Positions 1-8,242 of a DNA stretch of 64,000 nucleotides are shown here, piece after piece. The number at the start of each line of letters is the position of its first letter. Position 1 is the stretch's first letter. The stretch is from Virgibacillus sp. LDC-1 (lineage in GTDB: Bacteria > Bacillota > Bacilli > Bacillales > Amphibacillaceae), in NCBI RefSeq assembly GCF_030137545.1, contig NZ_JARUVL010000002.1, positions 62,001-126,000 on the forward strand. Direction: 5' to 3'. The position numbers were made by a program, and so were the translations under genes. A model generated the notes under the pieces. The model was not told the origin of the DNA. It did no database searches and saw only the letters and a list, made by a program, of their open reading frames with translations.

Positions 1-245
1 TCGGTTAACATGCCAATTATTTCGTTCGAGTACATATCAAACGTTCTTCCGACACCAATCCATCCTTGGATTTGGAAGTCTTTTTTAAAGACAAGATAAT
101 ATCCACCATCTGCTAAAAAGGATGCCATTGTCTGTACGAGCAATTCACTTGGCTTTACCATTCCAACTGTAGCCTCATGCATTACAACAAGGGAATGGCT
201 TTGGATAAACTTTATTTCATCATTTGTAGCTTTTGTTATTAGCAT
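1..245 (-). CDS. GNAT-family N-acetyltransferase, N-terminal part (runs off window start)
   Basis: This open frame reads leftward from an ATG at 243-245 to the window edge, so only about the first 81 residues are visible. The protein begins MLITKATNDEIKFIQSHS, which is the usual beta1-alpha1 start of a GNAT acetyltransferase, followed by a GGYYLVF strand and an IQGWIGVGRTFD strand. The family transfers an acetyl group from acetyl-CoA to an amine; the substrate cannot be inferred. The acetyl-CoA-binding motif A lies outside the window. The neighbouring methyltransferase gene is on the same strand and ends 55 bases upstream of this start, so co-transcription is possible. Confidence 0.72.
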   Translation of the reverse strand, partial: MLITKATNDEIKFIQSHSLVVMHEATVGMVKPSELLVQTMASFLADGGYYLVFKKDFQIQGWIGVGRTFDMYSNEIIGMLT

Positions 246-300
246 CCCTTAACCATCCCCATTTTGTTTTATTGTCTGATAAACACACCAATTCATATCC

Positions 301-1011
301 TTACAGCTTACAATGAAAAATACGGAAACCAAGCTCTTTCTGAAATTGTTTTGTTAAATAATCGTGCTCTAGCAGTGTATCTACATGTGCATCATCAACG
401 CTTTCTGAAAGCTGAAATTCAGGTGCGTCATCAACTGTTATCTGATGGATATCATATTCAAACGTTTTAGAATTAGTCATTTTAAAGCCAGCATTCTGAA
501 GTAAAGACACCCATTCCTCTTCTTTAAATATTTTTTCCATTCCATAAAAATCAGTAATCTGATTAAGCTCTTTACTCGATTTCTCTAGCACCATCTCAAT
601 GCAATAGAAGATACCATCGTCTTTCAATACACGACATATTTCTGATATCGCTTTTGATACATTCGTAAATGCAAGCACCGATTCAGAAATAACCATATCA
701 AATGAATCGTCTGCAAAAGGAAGTGCTTCTACATTGCCATTTACAACGTTTATTGTGAGTTGCTCCTGTTCCTTTCTTTTTAAAGCTTTTTCTACCATCA
801 TTTCATGATTATCTAGTGCGGTTACGTTTGCCTCATACTGTTTTTCGAGAAAGGCTGCTGTTTGACCTGTGCCACATCCAACGTCTAGGATGTTTAGTCC
901 TCTTGGGATGCTCACTTCATTAAGCACGTATTTGGTAGCTAGTAATCCTCCGGGATGTGCACCACCAATTCCCATATATGCCAAACACTCCAAGTATTTA
1001 TTTTTTTCCAA
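301..1011 (-). CDS. Class I SAM-dependent methyltransferase
   Basis: This 236-residue protein is a class I (Rossmann-fold) methyltransferase. SAM-binding motif I is ILDVGCGTGQ at residues 41-50. An acidic motif II (VTALDNHEMM) follows, then NGNVEALPF and the post-motif DSFDMVISESVLAF typical of UbiE/small-molecule methyltransferases. It probably methylates a small metabolite; no substrate is indicated. The start is a TTG preceded by a purine-rich stretch (AAAGGCGGAA). The acetyltransferase at the window start lies 55 bases downstream on the same strand. Confidence 0.85.
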   Translation of the reverse strand: MEKNKYLECLAYMGIGGAHPGGLLATKYVLNEVSIPRGLNILDVGCGTGQTAAFLEKQYEANVTALDNHEMMVEKALKRKEQEQLTINVVNGNVEALPFADDSFDMVISESVLAFTNVSKAISEICRVLKDDGIFYCIEMVLEKSSKELNQITDFYGMEKIFKEEEWVSLLQNAGFKMTNSKTFEYDIHQITVDDAPEFQLSESVDDAHVDTLLEHDYLTKQFQKELGFRIFHCKL

Positions 1012-1101
1012 ATCACATTCCGCCTTTAATTTTTCATACGTTATTGTATGACTACAGCAGCCAATTGTTCCATATCTACGAAATCTAACGATGATGGATT
1101 C

Positions 1102-1356
1102 TTATTTAAAAAACTTTAACATCGGACTTACCTGACCATATAATTTTCCTACTTGTTGAACTGTATTGGTTATTTTATTCATATCAAAATTCCCATCAGG
1201 GGTTTGAAACATAGACATTAGGTTAGATGTTGTATTTTTTTGCTGAGGAGGCTGCTGTTGAAAAGGTTGTTGAAATGGCGGGCGATTAGAAAAAAGTCCT
1301 GGTCTTGGTGGCTGCTGAGGCGGACCTTGATTCGGTGGGGGTCCAAACGGAAACAT
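1102..1356 (-). CDS. YppG-like small protein
   Basis: This 84-residue protein has a Pro/Gln/Phe-rich disordered N-terminal half (residues 1-45) and a conserved C-terminal half with the pattern NLMSMFQTPDGNFDMNK...VQQVGKLYGQVSPML. It matches what I remember of the YppG-like family of Bacillus, whose function is unknown and which is often linked to sporulation. A strong ribosome site (TAGGAGGTGATG) precedes the ATG. It is monocistronic. Confidence 0.7.
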   Translation of the reverse strand: MFPFGPPPNQGPPQQPPRPGLFSNRPPFQQPFQQQPPQQKNTTSNLMSMFQTPDGNFDMNKITNTVQQVGKLYGQVSPMLKFFK

Positions 1357-1552
1357 CCTGCATCACCTCCTATTTTCCGATTTGTACTATCATATTCTAG
1401 ATTCTATTACTTTGAAAAAGATAAATGTCCAGCATTTAGTAAATTTTCACTACTTTCGAGATAGTGCCATAGATACGAAGCAATACATACACTTTTATTA
1501 AGGCGGTGTTGAAAGGCTATTAAGATAAACCCTAAAGCGAGGAGGTAGAAAA

Positions 1553-2353
1553 ATGGGCGTTATTCCAACGAACAATTGGTTGCTCGATAACGATGGAGAT
1601 GCTCAATCAATCGGGGAAAAACTCAGTCCCTATTTCAGTGGATATGATGGTGTAAATATCCTTCGATATTTACAAATGCACGGGTTAGATAGACAGCTAG
1701 GAAAAGACAATACTATTATTGAGAAGCTAAATAAAATGAAAATATGGGAGCTCGTTCGATCAGACGTAAAAAAACTAAAAGCAAAATGGAACGGACCAGA
1801 TATTCCTATCTTTATCTTTCCCTCTGATTCATACAACAAGGAGCTTCGAGATAATTATAATTCTAAATCAGGATTATCCTTTCGCGACAAACTCTTCTTA
1901 TTCGTATCCGAAAAAAACACCGCAACAGAAATAAAAGCACTCTTTACACATGAATATAATCATGTTTGTCGATTGCATTATGATAAAAAAGACGAAGCAG
2001 ATTATATACTTTTAGATTCAATCATTTTAGAAGGGCTCGCCGAAAATGCTGTTCAAGAAAGGTTTGGAGAAGCATATACTGCAAGCTGGACCTCCCTTTA
2101 TTCAGATAAACAATTAGAAAAAATATGGAATGATATTATTCTTCCATCGTACGATTTACCAAAAGCGCTCCGAAAACATCGAGATATTTTATATGGAATG
2201 CGTTTTTACCCTAAAATGGCTGGTTATTGTGCAGGGTACTATAAAGTAAAGCAATATTTATTAAAACATACATGCGATAGTAAAACCCTATTTAAAATTC
2301 CTTCCGAACAAATAGCTGGACTTTTTATGGAAAATGAAAACAGACGGAAATAA
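1553..2353 (+). CDS. DUF2268 (YjaZ-like) predicted zinc protease
   Basis: This 266-residue soluble protein matches the DUF2268 family, predicted Zn-dependent proteases such as YjaZ. The metal motif is HEYNH at residues 133-137 (HExxH). A conserved acidic helix LEGLAEN about 25 residues later probably supplies the third ligand, as in gluzincins. No signal peptide is visible, so it should be cytoplasmic. The ribosome site is GCGAGGAGGTAGAAAA before ATG. The stop codon sits in the loop of its own terminator hairpin. The substrate is unknown. Confidence 0.8.
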   Translation: MGVIPTNNWLLDNDGDAQSIGEKLSPYFSGYDGVNILRYLQMHGLDRQLGKDNTIIEKLNKMKIWELVRSDVKKLKAKWNGPDIPIFIFPSDSYNKELRDNYNSKSGLSFRDKLFLFVSEKNTATEIKALFTHEYNHVCRLHYDKKDEADYILLDSIILEGLAENAVQERFGEAYTASWTSLYSDKQLEKIWNDIILPSYDLPKALRKHRDILYGMRFYPKMAGYCAGYYKVKQYLLKHTCDSKTLFKIPSEQIAGLFMENENRRK

Positions 2354-2368
2354 TACGCCGTCTGTTTT
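2337..2368 (+). terminator. Terminator overlapping the DUF2268 3' end
   Basis: An 11-base perfect stem (AAAACAGACGG at 2337-2347 with CCGTCTGTTTT at 2358-2368) encloses the TAA stop at 2351-2353. The U-rich 3' arm makes it a plausible intrinsic terminator. Confidence 0.75.
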
Positions 2369-2444
2369 CTTAACGTAAAAGGGGATTATTAAAAACAACC
2401 ATATGAACCAATTGTTCATTTTTTTCTATTTTTACATCGCAATA

Positions 2445-2693
2445 TTACCATAAGAAAAATGGAAGTAATGCAAATGAGGCAATTGCACCAAGCGCAAGAC
2501 CGAAGCCAAACCCATAGAACGGTGCGTAAAATCCGTATCCATATCCCCCGCCTTGACCAAGCGGACGTAGATAAACACGATTGTGATCTACATTTTGAAT
2601 AATTCCTCGATGGACTCTTCCATCTCTCGTTTTAATCTCAACTGCCCTACCTTTATAACGATTGCATAATTGATGATAGTGCTGTACAGACAT
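2445..2693 (-). CDS. Small protein with Sm-like N-terminus and hydrophobic Gly-rich tail
   Basis: This 82-residue protein has two parts. Residues 1-45 (NRYKGRAVEIKTRDGRVHRGIIQNVDHNRVYLRPL in register) look like the small Sm-like beta barrels common in Bacillus spore and coat-associated proteins. Residues 46-82 are Gly/Tyr/Phe-rich and end in one membrane-prone segment (ALGAIASFALLPFFL). The start MSVQHYH is chosen because GGAGGTGAAATA precedes that ATG at a good distance. A spore role is inferred from the composition and the adjacent YjcZ-type genes. CotO in this window also carries a similar 'KTRDGRVHRG' pattern (KTEEKTYRG). Confidence 0.6.
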   Translation of the reverse strand: MSVQHYHQLCNRYKGRAVEIKTRDGRVHRGIIQNVDHNRVYLRPLGQGGGYGYGFYAPFYGFGFGLALGAIASFALLPFFLW

Positions 2694-3212
2694 TATTTCA
2701 CCTCCAAAAATTATGAGCATATGACATTATATGTAGATCGTTTATTTACCGTAAGGGACAACTGTATCAGGGAAAATGCGGAGAATAATTCACATCATTT
2801 GAAAAACCTTGTCATCTCGATTCACATGCACTTTCGAAAATTAGGAGAAAAAACCTCCACTAGGCATCTGCCCTAATACAGCGGATTTGGGGGAATAACC
2901 ATAGCAAACTTAGTCGCTTTACATATATTAATTGCAAAAGAACATGGTGTTCTTTGCTAATCACTGTGTAGTATTCTTACACAAATATAGAAATACACCA
3001 GCGTTCTTTTCGCCAATTACAACCCCGGCATCTATAAGATTGGCTACCGTGGCATTTTGAAAGAAGGAGAAAAAAATTTATTTGCTGCGGCTATTAATCG
3101 CAATAAGAATTCACCTACAACGAGCATTTCCTATGTAACATTTCACGTGACACACTTCCCTTCTTTAATGCAACATTCACAGTGAAATTCTAATTAGAAA
3201 GGGGGAATTTAA
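2694..3212. other. Intergenic stretch, possible gene relic on minus strand
   Basis: No convincing gene lies here. On the minus strand about 2958-3075 reads ...NATVANLIDAGVVIGEKNAG...LYLCKNTTQ and then a stop, which looks protein-like. However, it has no start codon and an in-frame stop about 35 bases before the protein-like part. It may be the tail of a decayed spore-type gene. The rest is AT-rich leader for the flanking divergent genes. Confidence 0.35.
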
Positions 3213-3359
3213 ATGAGTTTCGGTAGAGGATATGGTTATGGTTGCCCAAGTTATGGTTACACAGCTCCAGTAGCGCCAGCGTACGGAGCGGGAAAAACCT
3301 TTACCTTAATCGTTGTATTATTTATCCTACTAGTCATCGTAGGAGCAGCTTGGTGCTAA
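3213..3359 (+). CDS. YjcZ-type tiny membrane protein 1
   Basis: This is a 48-residue ORF with ribosome site AAAGGGGGAATTTAA before ATG. A Gly/Tyr/Pro-rich head ([16 protein letters not shown]...) is followed by one transmembrane helix with the family signature [18 protein letters not shown]. It belongs to the YjcZ/YosA-type 'tiny transmembrane' sporulation proteins of Bacilli. Such peptides are made in sporulating cells and are of unknown function. It is the first of three tandem paralogues and is too short for most gene finders. Confidence 0.85.
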   Translation: MSFGRGYGYGCPSYGYTAPVAPAYGAGKTFTLIVVLFILLVIVGAAWC

Positions 3360-3559
3360 TATAAATCACACATTGATTAAAGCTGCCAATTAGTCAGGGA
3401 TAGTAACCACACAGAAATTTAAAAATCCCCCAAATGTTCAAAAGGTTAATCTAACTATCTATGAACAACGCCTAATCGTTAAAAAAATGGGATAACAACT
3501 ATACCAACCATTCCTGACTGCATATATTGAAAATAAATAGCGTATGGAGGTGTTTGTTT

Positions 3560-3670
3560 ATGAGCGGAGCTGCTGGAGGTGCTGGATACGGCTATGGTGG
3601 TGGATTTGCCCTACTAGTCGTGTTGTTTATTCTTTTAGTTATCGTAGGTGCTGCCTACATTGGGTACTAA
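3560..3670 (+). CDS. YjcZ-type tiny membrane protein 2
   Basis: This is a 36-residue ORF, the shortest of the three paralogues, with ribosome site TATGGAGGTG before ATG. A short Gly-rich head ([15 protein letters not shown]) leads into the conserved helix [17 protein letters not shown], ending YIGY. The 200 bases before it hold no other ORF. It ends 28 bases before paralogue 3, so those two are probably co-transcribed. Confidence 0.85.
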   Translation: MSGAAGGAGYGYGGGFALLVVLFILLVIVGAAYIGY

Positions 3671-3698
3671 TCAAATAAGTAAGTAAGGAGGAATTGTT

Positions 3699-3833
3699 AT
3701 GTCTTATGGTTGTGGATGTGGAGGATATGGATATTCAGCTCCTGCATACGGCGCTGGCGCAGGTAGTGCTTTTGCGCTTATCGTTGTATTGTTTATCCTC
3801 TTAGTAATTGTTGGAGCAGCTTGGTATTACTAA
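3699..3833 (+). CDS. YjcZ-type tiny membrane protein 3
   Basis: This is a 44-residue ORF with ribosome site GTAAGGAGGAATTGTT before ATG. The head is Cys/Gly/Tyr-rich (MSYGCGCGGYGYSAPAYGAG) and the helix is [18 protein letters not shown], nearly identical to paralogue 1. Cysteines in the heads of copies 1 and 3 but not 2 suggest possible cross-linking in the spore envelope (inference). A shared terminator follows. Confidence 0.85.
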   Translation: MSYGCGCGGYGYSAPAYGAGAGSAFALIVVLFILLVIVGAAWYY

Positions 3834-3895
3834 GTCGTAAAATAGATTATAAATAACGGCAAAAAAGCCATGAATAGTCAAAAAAATTCCTTAAT

Positions 3896-3945
3896 AAAAA
3901 AAGAGCATCGTCCACAAAGTAAAGTGGAACGTTGCTCTTTTTTCT
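3896..3945. terminator. Bidirectional terminator between YjcZ genes and subtilase
   Basis: An imperfect hairpin pairs AAAAAGAGCA..CCAC with GTGG..TGCTCTTTTTT. It has an A-run on one side and a T-run on the other, so it can end the + strand YjcZ genes and the - strand subtilase gene. Confidence 0.75.
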
Positions 3946-3948
3946 ATA

Positions 3949-5157
3949 CTAATAGTTTACTGCATCAAAGGCATTAATTATTCCATACTTAAAATAGGTT
4001 CCTTTTCCTGGGATTGTATCAGCAGTATTTTGAATTGCTGCACGTACTTGGGAATTATTTTTCCCTTGACCTGTTAATAGACCTGCCAATCCTGCTACAT
4101 AAGGAGAAGCCATAGATGTACCTGATAAATAAACATAACGATTGTTAGGATAGGTAGAAGCAATATCTACTCCTGGTGCCATTACATCTACCCATGTACC
4201 ATAATTCGAAAAGCTTGCTTTTCGATCATTACGATCTGTTGCACCAACTGCGATTACATTTGCATAGGAGGCAGGTTCAAATGTTGTGGATACACCATCA
4301 TTTCCAGCTGCTGCAATAATAACTGCTCCTTTATTCCATGCATAATTAACTGCATTTTCTAATGTTGTTGTGTTACAATCACATCCGAGTGATAGATTAA
4401 TAACTTCTGCGCCATTATCTGCCGCAAATCTTATCCCATCCGCAACATTAGCAAGTGACCCACTTCCTCTTGCATCAAGTACTCTAACTGCGAGTATTCG
4501 AGTATTGGGAGCCATCCCTGCAATACCAACTCCATTATTTGTTTCTGCCGCAGCAATTCCAGCGACATGTGTTCCGTGCCCATTTAAATCATTAGGGGTA
4601 TAATCTTGATCAACAAAATCATATCCAAGAATTGTTTTTCCATCTAAATCGGCATGATTATAATCAACACCTGTATCCAAGACAGCGATTTCCTGACCCG
4701 TGCTCCCCTTAGCAACATCCCAGGCTGTATTGGCATACGTATGGAATAACCCATATTGATAGTTAGGACTAAAATACGTATCATTCGGTGACCACGCTAC
4801 ATTAAATTTAAAGTTTGGCTCTGCATATGCCACATTAGGATTATTATTCAATGCTTTCACTACTGCTTCAACATTTTTTACCTTTAATATCTTAAACGGA
4901 GATTTGACAGCATCTAAATCTGGCAATTCTTTGGCATCCAATTTCTTTAAAAGCTCTTGCTGCACTTTATTTGATACGGTTTCATTAAACTTTACGATAA
5001 CTTCATCTTTGACAAAGCGACTTTCAGTAACAGCACTACCTTCTAACGTCTCCTTCGTCAATTCTTCTCCACCTTGACTGACAGCAGCTTCACTCACTAT
5101 TGGCATCCCGATAATAAATAATGCGATAGCCAACCCATTCAGAAACTTAGATTTCAT
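3949..5157 (-). CDS. Secreted subtilisin-like serine protease (S8)
   Basis: This is a 402-residue pre-pro-protease. The signal peptide spans about residues 1-25 (FLNGLAIALFIIGMPIVSEA). An I9-like propeptide (about 48-115, with VIVKFNE and VAYAEPN) follows, then a thermitase-type catalytic domain. The catalytic triad is Asp161 (VLDTGVD), His194 (NGHGTHVAG) and Ser348 (GTSMASP), with oxyanion Asn286 (AAGND). All are present, so it should be active outside the cell. There is a Cys pair, CDC, at 259-261. The ribosome site is AAAGGAGGAATTTGC before ATG. It is monocistronic and ends at a bidirectional terminator. Confidence 0.93.
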   Translation of the reverse strand: MKSKFLNGLAIALFIIGMPIVSEAAVSQGGEELTKETLEGSAVTESRFVKDEVIVKFNETVSNKVQQELLKKLDAKELPDLDAVKSPFKILKVKNVEAVVKALNNNPNVAYAEPNFKFNVAWSPNDTYFSPNYQYGLFHTYANTAWDVAKGSTGQEIAVLDTGVDYNHADLDGKTILGYDFVDQDYTPNDLNGHGTHVAGIAAAETNNGVGIAGMAPNTRILAVRVLDARGSGSLANVADGIRFAADNGAEVINLSLGCDCNTTTLENAVNYAWNKGAVIIAAAGNDGVSTTFEPASYANVIAVGATDRNDRKASFSNYGTWVDVMAPGVDIASTYPNNRYVYLSGTSMASPYVAGLAGLLTGQGKNNSQVRAAIQNTADTIPGKGTYFKYGIINAFDAVNY

Positions 5158-5466
5158 TGCAAATTCCTCCTTTTTAAGATTTACATATGTATTCTAAAAA
5201 AAGAGCTGATATCCTGCTTCTTATGGGTTGGGAAAAAAATGTCGATTCGAACCATTTTTTTTCGAACTATTTGCCTATTTTTTATCAAAAATATCCCTTT
5301 CATCTTGAGAAAAAATAGGAAACCCCAATAAAATTAAGCTTTATTACTTTAAAATTTATTGAATAACATTGGAAATATTTTAAAAAACAGACGTTTTTTT
5401 ACTATATTTTATAAATTTTCAGATATATTTAAGGTAAATGACCTACTATCTTTTATAAAAAAACTC
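5158..5466. other. AT-rich intergenic region upstream of the subtilase gene
   Basis: About 300 bases of very AT-rich DNA between the subtilase start and the broken phosphotransferase. It presumably carries the subtilase promoter. I see no ORF, hairpin or recognisable operator worth naming. Confidence 0.5.
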
Positions 5467-6260
5467 TTAAAAAAATTCGTATAATCCTTCCGCAAAATAT
5501 GTATATTCCATCTTGTTTAGTAACCTTTCGCCATATCCCGCAAAAAAATGGATCCTATCTTCTTCCGTTTGGAAAGCGAATGGCTTCGGGCGAATGGCAA
5601 GTGCAACATCATAACGTGGGTCTCCATATGCACCTCCACTCCAATCGATGACACCACTAATCTTCCCATGACTAATTAATACATTATCAACAGTAAAGTC
5701 CCCATGAATTAGTCTTTGTGGATAAAAAGCAGGCTTGTTCTGTTTCAGCTTCTGCAGTAAGCTTGGTGAGCCATCTACTTGATAATGCGTTAAGTTAATC
5801 ATGGCATTATCGAGCATATCATCTAACCAAATATTATTCGCCTGTTGCCATTCTTTCGGACACGGAGTAAGATGTATTGTTTTTAATATCTTTCCATACT
5901 GAAAAAGCAGCTTTTCTTTTTGTTCTTTTTCTACAGCTGTATTAACACCTCTCCTAGCGAGATTCCCTTTAGTCTTTCCATTAATAGCCAGCATTGATTT
6001 AACTCCTGTTGTACTACTTTCTCATAGACCTTTGGGGTCGGTAAGCTCGTTTTATCCACCATTTCTAAAGCCTCTATTTCTTTCTCTAGCCAAGACCGAT
6101 ACTGGTTTCCTTTTGCTCGTTTCAATACATAATCGATTTCTTTTGTTTCTATAAATGCGACATCTGATGTACATCCTTGTTTTGGAAAAGAAATCTTTAC
6201 GATATCACCACATTTTTTCTTTATTTTTAATGGGATCTCATTCCGTGTTATAGGCTCCAT
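5467..6260 (-). pseudogene. Aminoglycoside-phosphotransferase-family gene, frameshifted
   Basis: Two overlapping frames together make one APH/choline-kinase-like protein. The first (5931-6260, ATG with GGGGGGAGTAG upstream) carries the N-terminal lobe up to WLLMERLKGISLGE. The second (to stop 5467) carries the rest, including the catalytic loop HGDFTVDNVL and the metal-binding VIDWSGGAYGDPRYD. The frame changes between about 5935 and 5965, most simply by one inserted or deleted base. Such enzymes phosphorylate antibiotics or small alcohols. As read, the gene is broken. A sequencing error cannot be excluded. Confidence 0.75.
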
Positions 6261-6305
6261 CTACTCCCCCCTCATTTTTCCTCATTTTACCATGTAAAAC
6301 AAAAA

Positions 6306-6337
6306 ATAGCCCCTCACTTCAAAAAATGAGAGGCTAT
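6306..6337 (-). terminator. Terminator of the CBS-protein gene
   Basis: The stem ATAGCC-CTCA pairs with TGAG-GGCTAT around an A-rich loop. On the minus strand it is followed by a T-run (A-run at 6299-6306 on +), just downstream of the CBS gene stop. Confidence 0.75.
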
Positions 6338-6342
6338 CTTCT

Positions 6343-6780
6343 CTATTGCTGTGGCGCGGAAGGAGTGGATATACTAGATAACGCTTGTCCCGCCTTTTGA
6401 TCATGCTGCTTATCAACAGCTAAATCACCAAGTGAAACCATCCCGACGATGTTTTCATTTTCAACGACTGGCAAGCGACGAATTTGTTGTTGTGCCATGA
6501 GCTGGGCAGCTTGCTCCACTTCCATTTCAGTTGTTGCTTGCACAACACGCTGCGCAGTCATCACTTGGGATACTGGGGTTTGAGCTGCTTCCCCCTGTGC
6601 AGTTGCTCTTAACGTAATATCACGATCTGTAATAATGCCAGTCATTTGACCACTATTATTCACGACTGGTATTGCGCCAATATTCTTTTCACTCATTAAA
6701 GCTGCTGCTTCTTGAACAGACTGTGTTTCGTTTACAGTTACAACGTCCGAAGTCATTACATTTCGTAATTGTTGGCTCAT
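6343..6780 (-). CDS. Two-CBS-domain protein (YhcV-like)
   Basis: This 145-residue protein consists of two CBS motifs in tandem. CBS1 is at about residues 7-60 (VMTSDVVTV...NIGAIPVV...GIITDRDI) and CBS2 at about 70-125 (VMTAQRVVQ...IRRLPVVENENIVGMVSLGDLA). A Gln/Ser-rich tail follows. Stand-alone CBS pairs bind adenosine nucleotides and act as energy or redox sensors; the partner is unknown. It resembles B. subtilis YhcV in size. The ribosome site is AAAGGAGAGGTTATAC before ATG. The gene has its own terminator. Confidence 0.85.
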   Translation of the reverse strand: MSQQLRNVMTSDVVTVNETQSVQEAAALMSEKNIGAIPVVNNSGQMTGIITDRDITLRATAQGEAAQTPVSQVMTAQRVVQATTEMEVEQAAQLMAQQQIRRLPVVENENIVGMVSLGDLAVDKQHDQKAGQALSSISTPSAPQQ

Positions 6781-6830
6781 TGTATAACCTCTCCTTTCAT
6801 AGAATAGGATTGGTTATACGTCTTAAAATA

Positions 6831-7994
6831 TTAAAGGGAAATTTTTCTTGCACGTGTATGAAAACTGCATTTTTTAGCAATATAAAGAAGCAGCCCTGCA
6901 CTAAAGAGCATCATTACACCGCTAAATATAAACGGAATTCCCCATATCTCTGTAATAATTCCTGAAATAAACGAACCGGCAACAACACCTAAAGAGAAAA
7001 ACGCGTAAAAAATACCATACGCCTTTCCGCGATCTACTTGTGTTGACGCATCAGCTACCATTCGATTCATGGAAGGAAATACAAAGGCAAAGCCAGTTCC
7101 ATAAACGATCATTGCTACAATTCCAATCCATAAGAACGGGGTAACACTTAAAATAAAGAGGGCTATTCCAATTAGTGTGAGTCCAGCAGCTACTAAAGAT
7201 AAAGGGCTGAACCGATCATATATTTGATTAATTGGCGTTAAGAACACGACAAGTGCCATAATTCCAAACGTACTCAACAGCATGCCCGTTGTTTCTGTTG
7301 TCATTCCTAATTCCTGAACCTTAAGTGGCAAAGCAAATGCAAGTGTTCCATTACTCACCATTAAGGCAAATGCACCAAGTGACGCTTGAAGCAATGCAGG
7401 TGTTTTTAATAACGGAATAAAATGTTTTAAATTGACTTTCCCACGTTCTCTAGAAACAAAAGACTCGTGAAGATATTTTAGTACAAGCAGTGATGTAATA
7501 AAGAACAATCCTGCCACAAGTAAAAAGACATATTCTACTTCAGAGCGCGCCGCCATTGATCCACCAATAGCAGGCCCGATAATAGCAGCGATTCCGATTG
7601 CCGCTCCAGTATATGCCATCGTTTTTCCTCGAGATCCTTTTATTGTTTGATCTCCGATATAAGCAAATGCTGCAGGGATTAAGAGACCTCCTGCTAACCC
7701 ATGCATAAAGCGAACGACGAACAACTGCTCACCAGATTGTGCAAGTGGGTAAAACAGTAAAATAACAAAAACAGATATCATCCCTGTAAAAAGCATCCGC
7801 TTTCGACCATATTTATCAATCCAATGCCCACCGATTATATTTCCAACCATATTGGTTAAGGAATATACTGCGACGATTGCACCAGTTAATATTTCCGAAG
7901 CTCCCAATTCTATTGCAAAAGGAGTAATAATCGGAAGCTGTATAAATGTATCTAAAAATGAAACTATAATAAAAAAATAAAGCATTTTTGACAT
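6831..7994 (-). CDS. Major facilitator superfamily transporter
   Basis: This is a 387-residue polytopic protein with about 12 hydrophobic helices. The MFS motif A is GGHWIDKYGRKRML in the TM2-TM3 loop, and RFMHGLAGGLLIPAAFAYIGD looks like the helix-4/5 region of DHA1 drug:H+ antiporters. It is therefore probably a proton-driven exporter of small or toxic compounds. The substrate is not evident. The ribosome site is AGAGAGGAATGTAAGT before ATG. It is transcribed towards the CBS gene, but a 50-base gap separates them. Confidence 0.85.
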   Translation of the reverse strand: MSKMLYFFIIVSFLDTFIQLPIITPFAIELGASEILTGAIVAVYSLTNMVGNIIGGHWIDKYGRKRMLFTGMISVFVILLFYPLAQSGEQLFVVRFMHGLAGGLLIPAAFAYIGDQTIKGSRGKTMAYTGAAIGIAAIIGPAIGGSMAARSEVEYVFLLVAGLFFITSLLVLKYLHESFVSRERGKVNLKHFIPLLKTPALLQASLGAFALMVSNGTLAFALPLKVQELGMTTETTGMLLSTFGIMALVVFLTPINQIYDRFSPLSLVAAGLTLIGIALFILSVTPFLWIGIVAMIVYGTGFAFVFPSMNRMVADASTQVDRGKAYGIFYAFFSLGVVAGSFISGIITEIWGIPFIFSGVMMLFSAGLLLYIAKKCSFHTRARKISL

Positions 7995-8242
7995 ACTTAC
8001 ATTCCTCTCTTTCTCCCACTAATTATACTTTAAAATCTAATATAATTCAGAGGAAAAAGAGTGAAATCAACGTTTTGTCACATATTCTACAAAAAAATGA
8101 GACAATCCATGCTTTCATTGTCATCATAAATCATTCAAAAAGGGTTATTTTTCACATTTACATCATCTGAATGTAGTAATCCGTCTTTTTTTGGTAAGAT
8201 AAGAATACACATTAAATCTATCGAAAAAGGCGTGGAATAACC

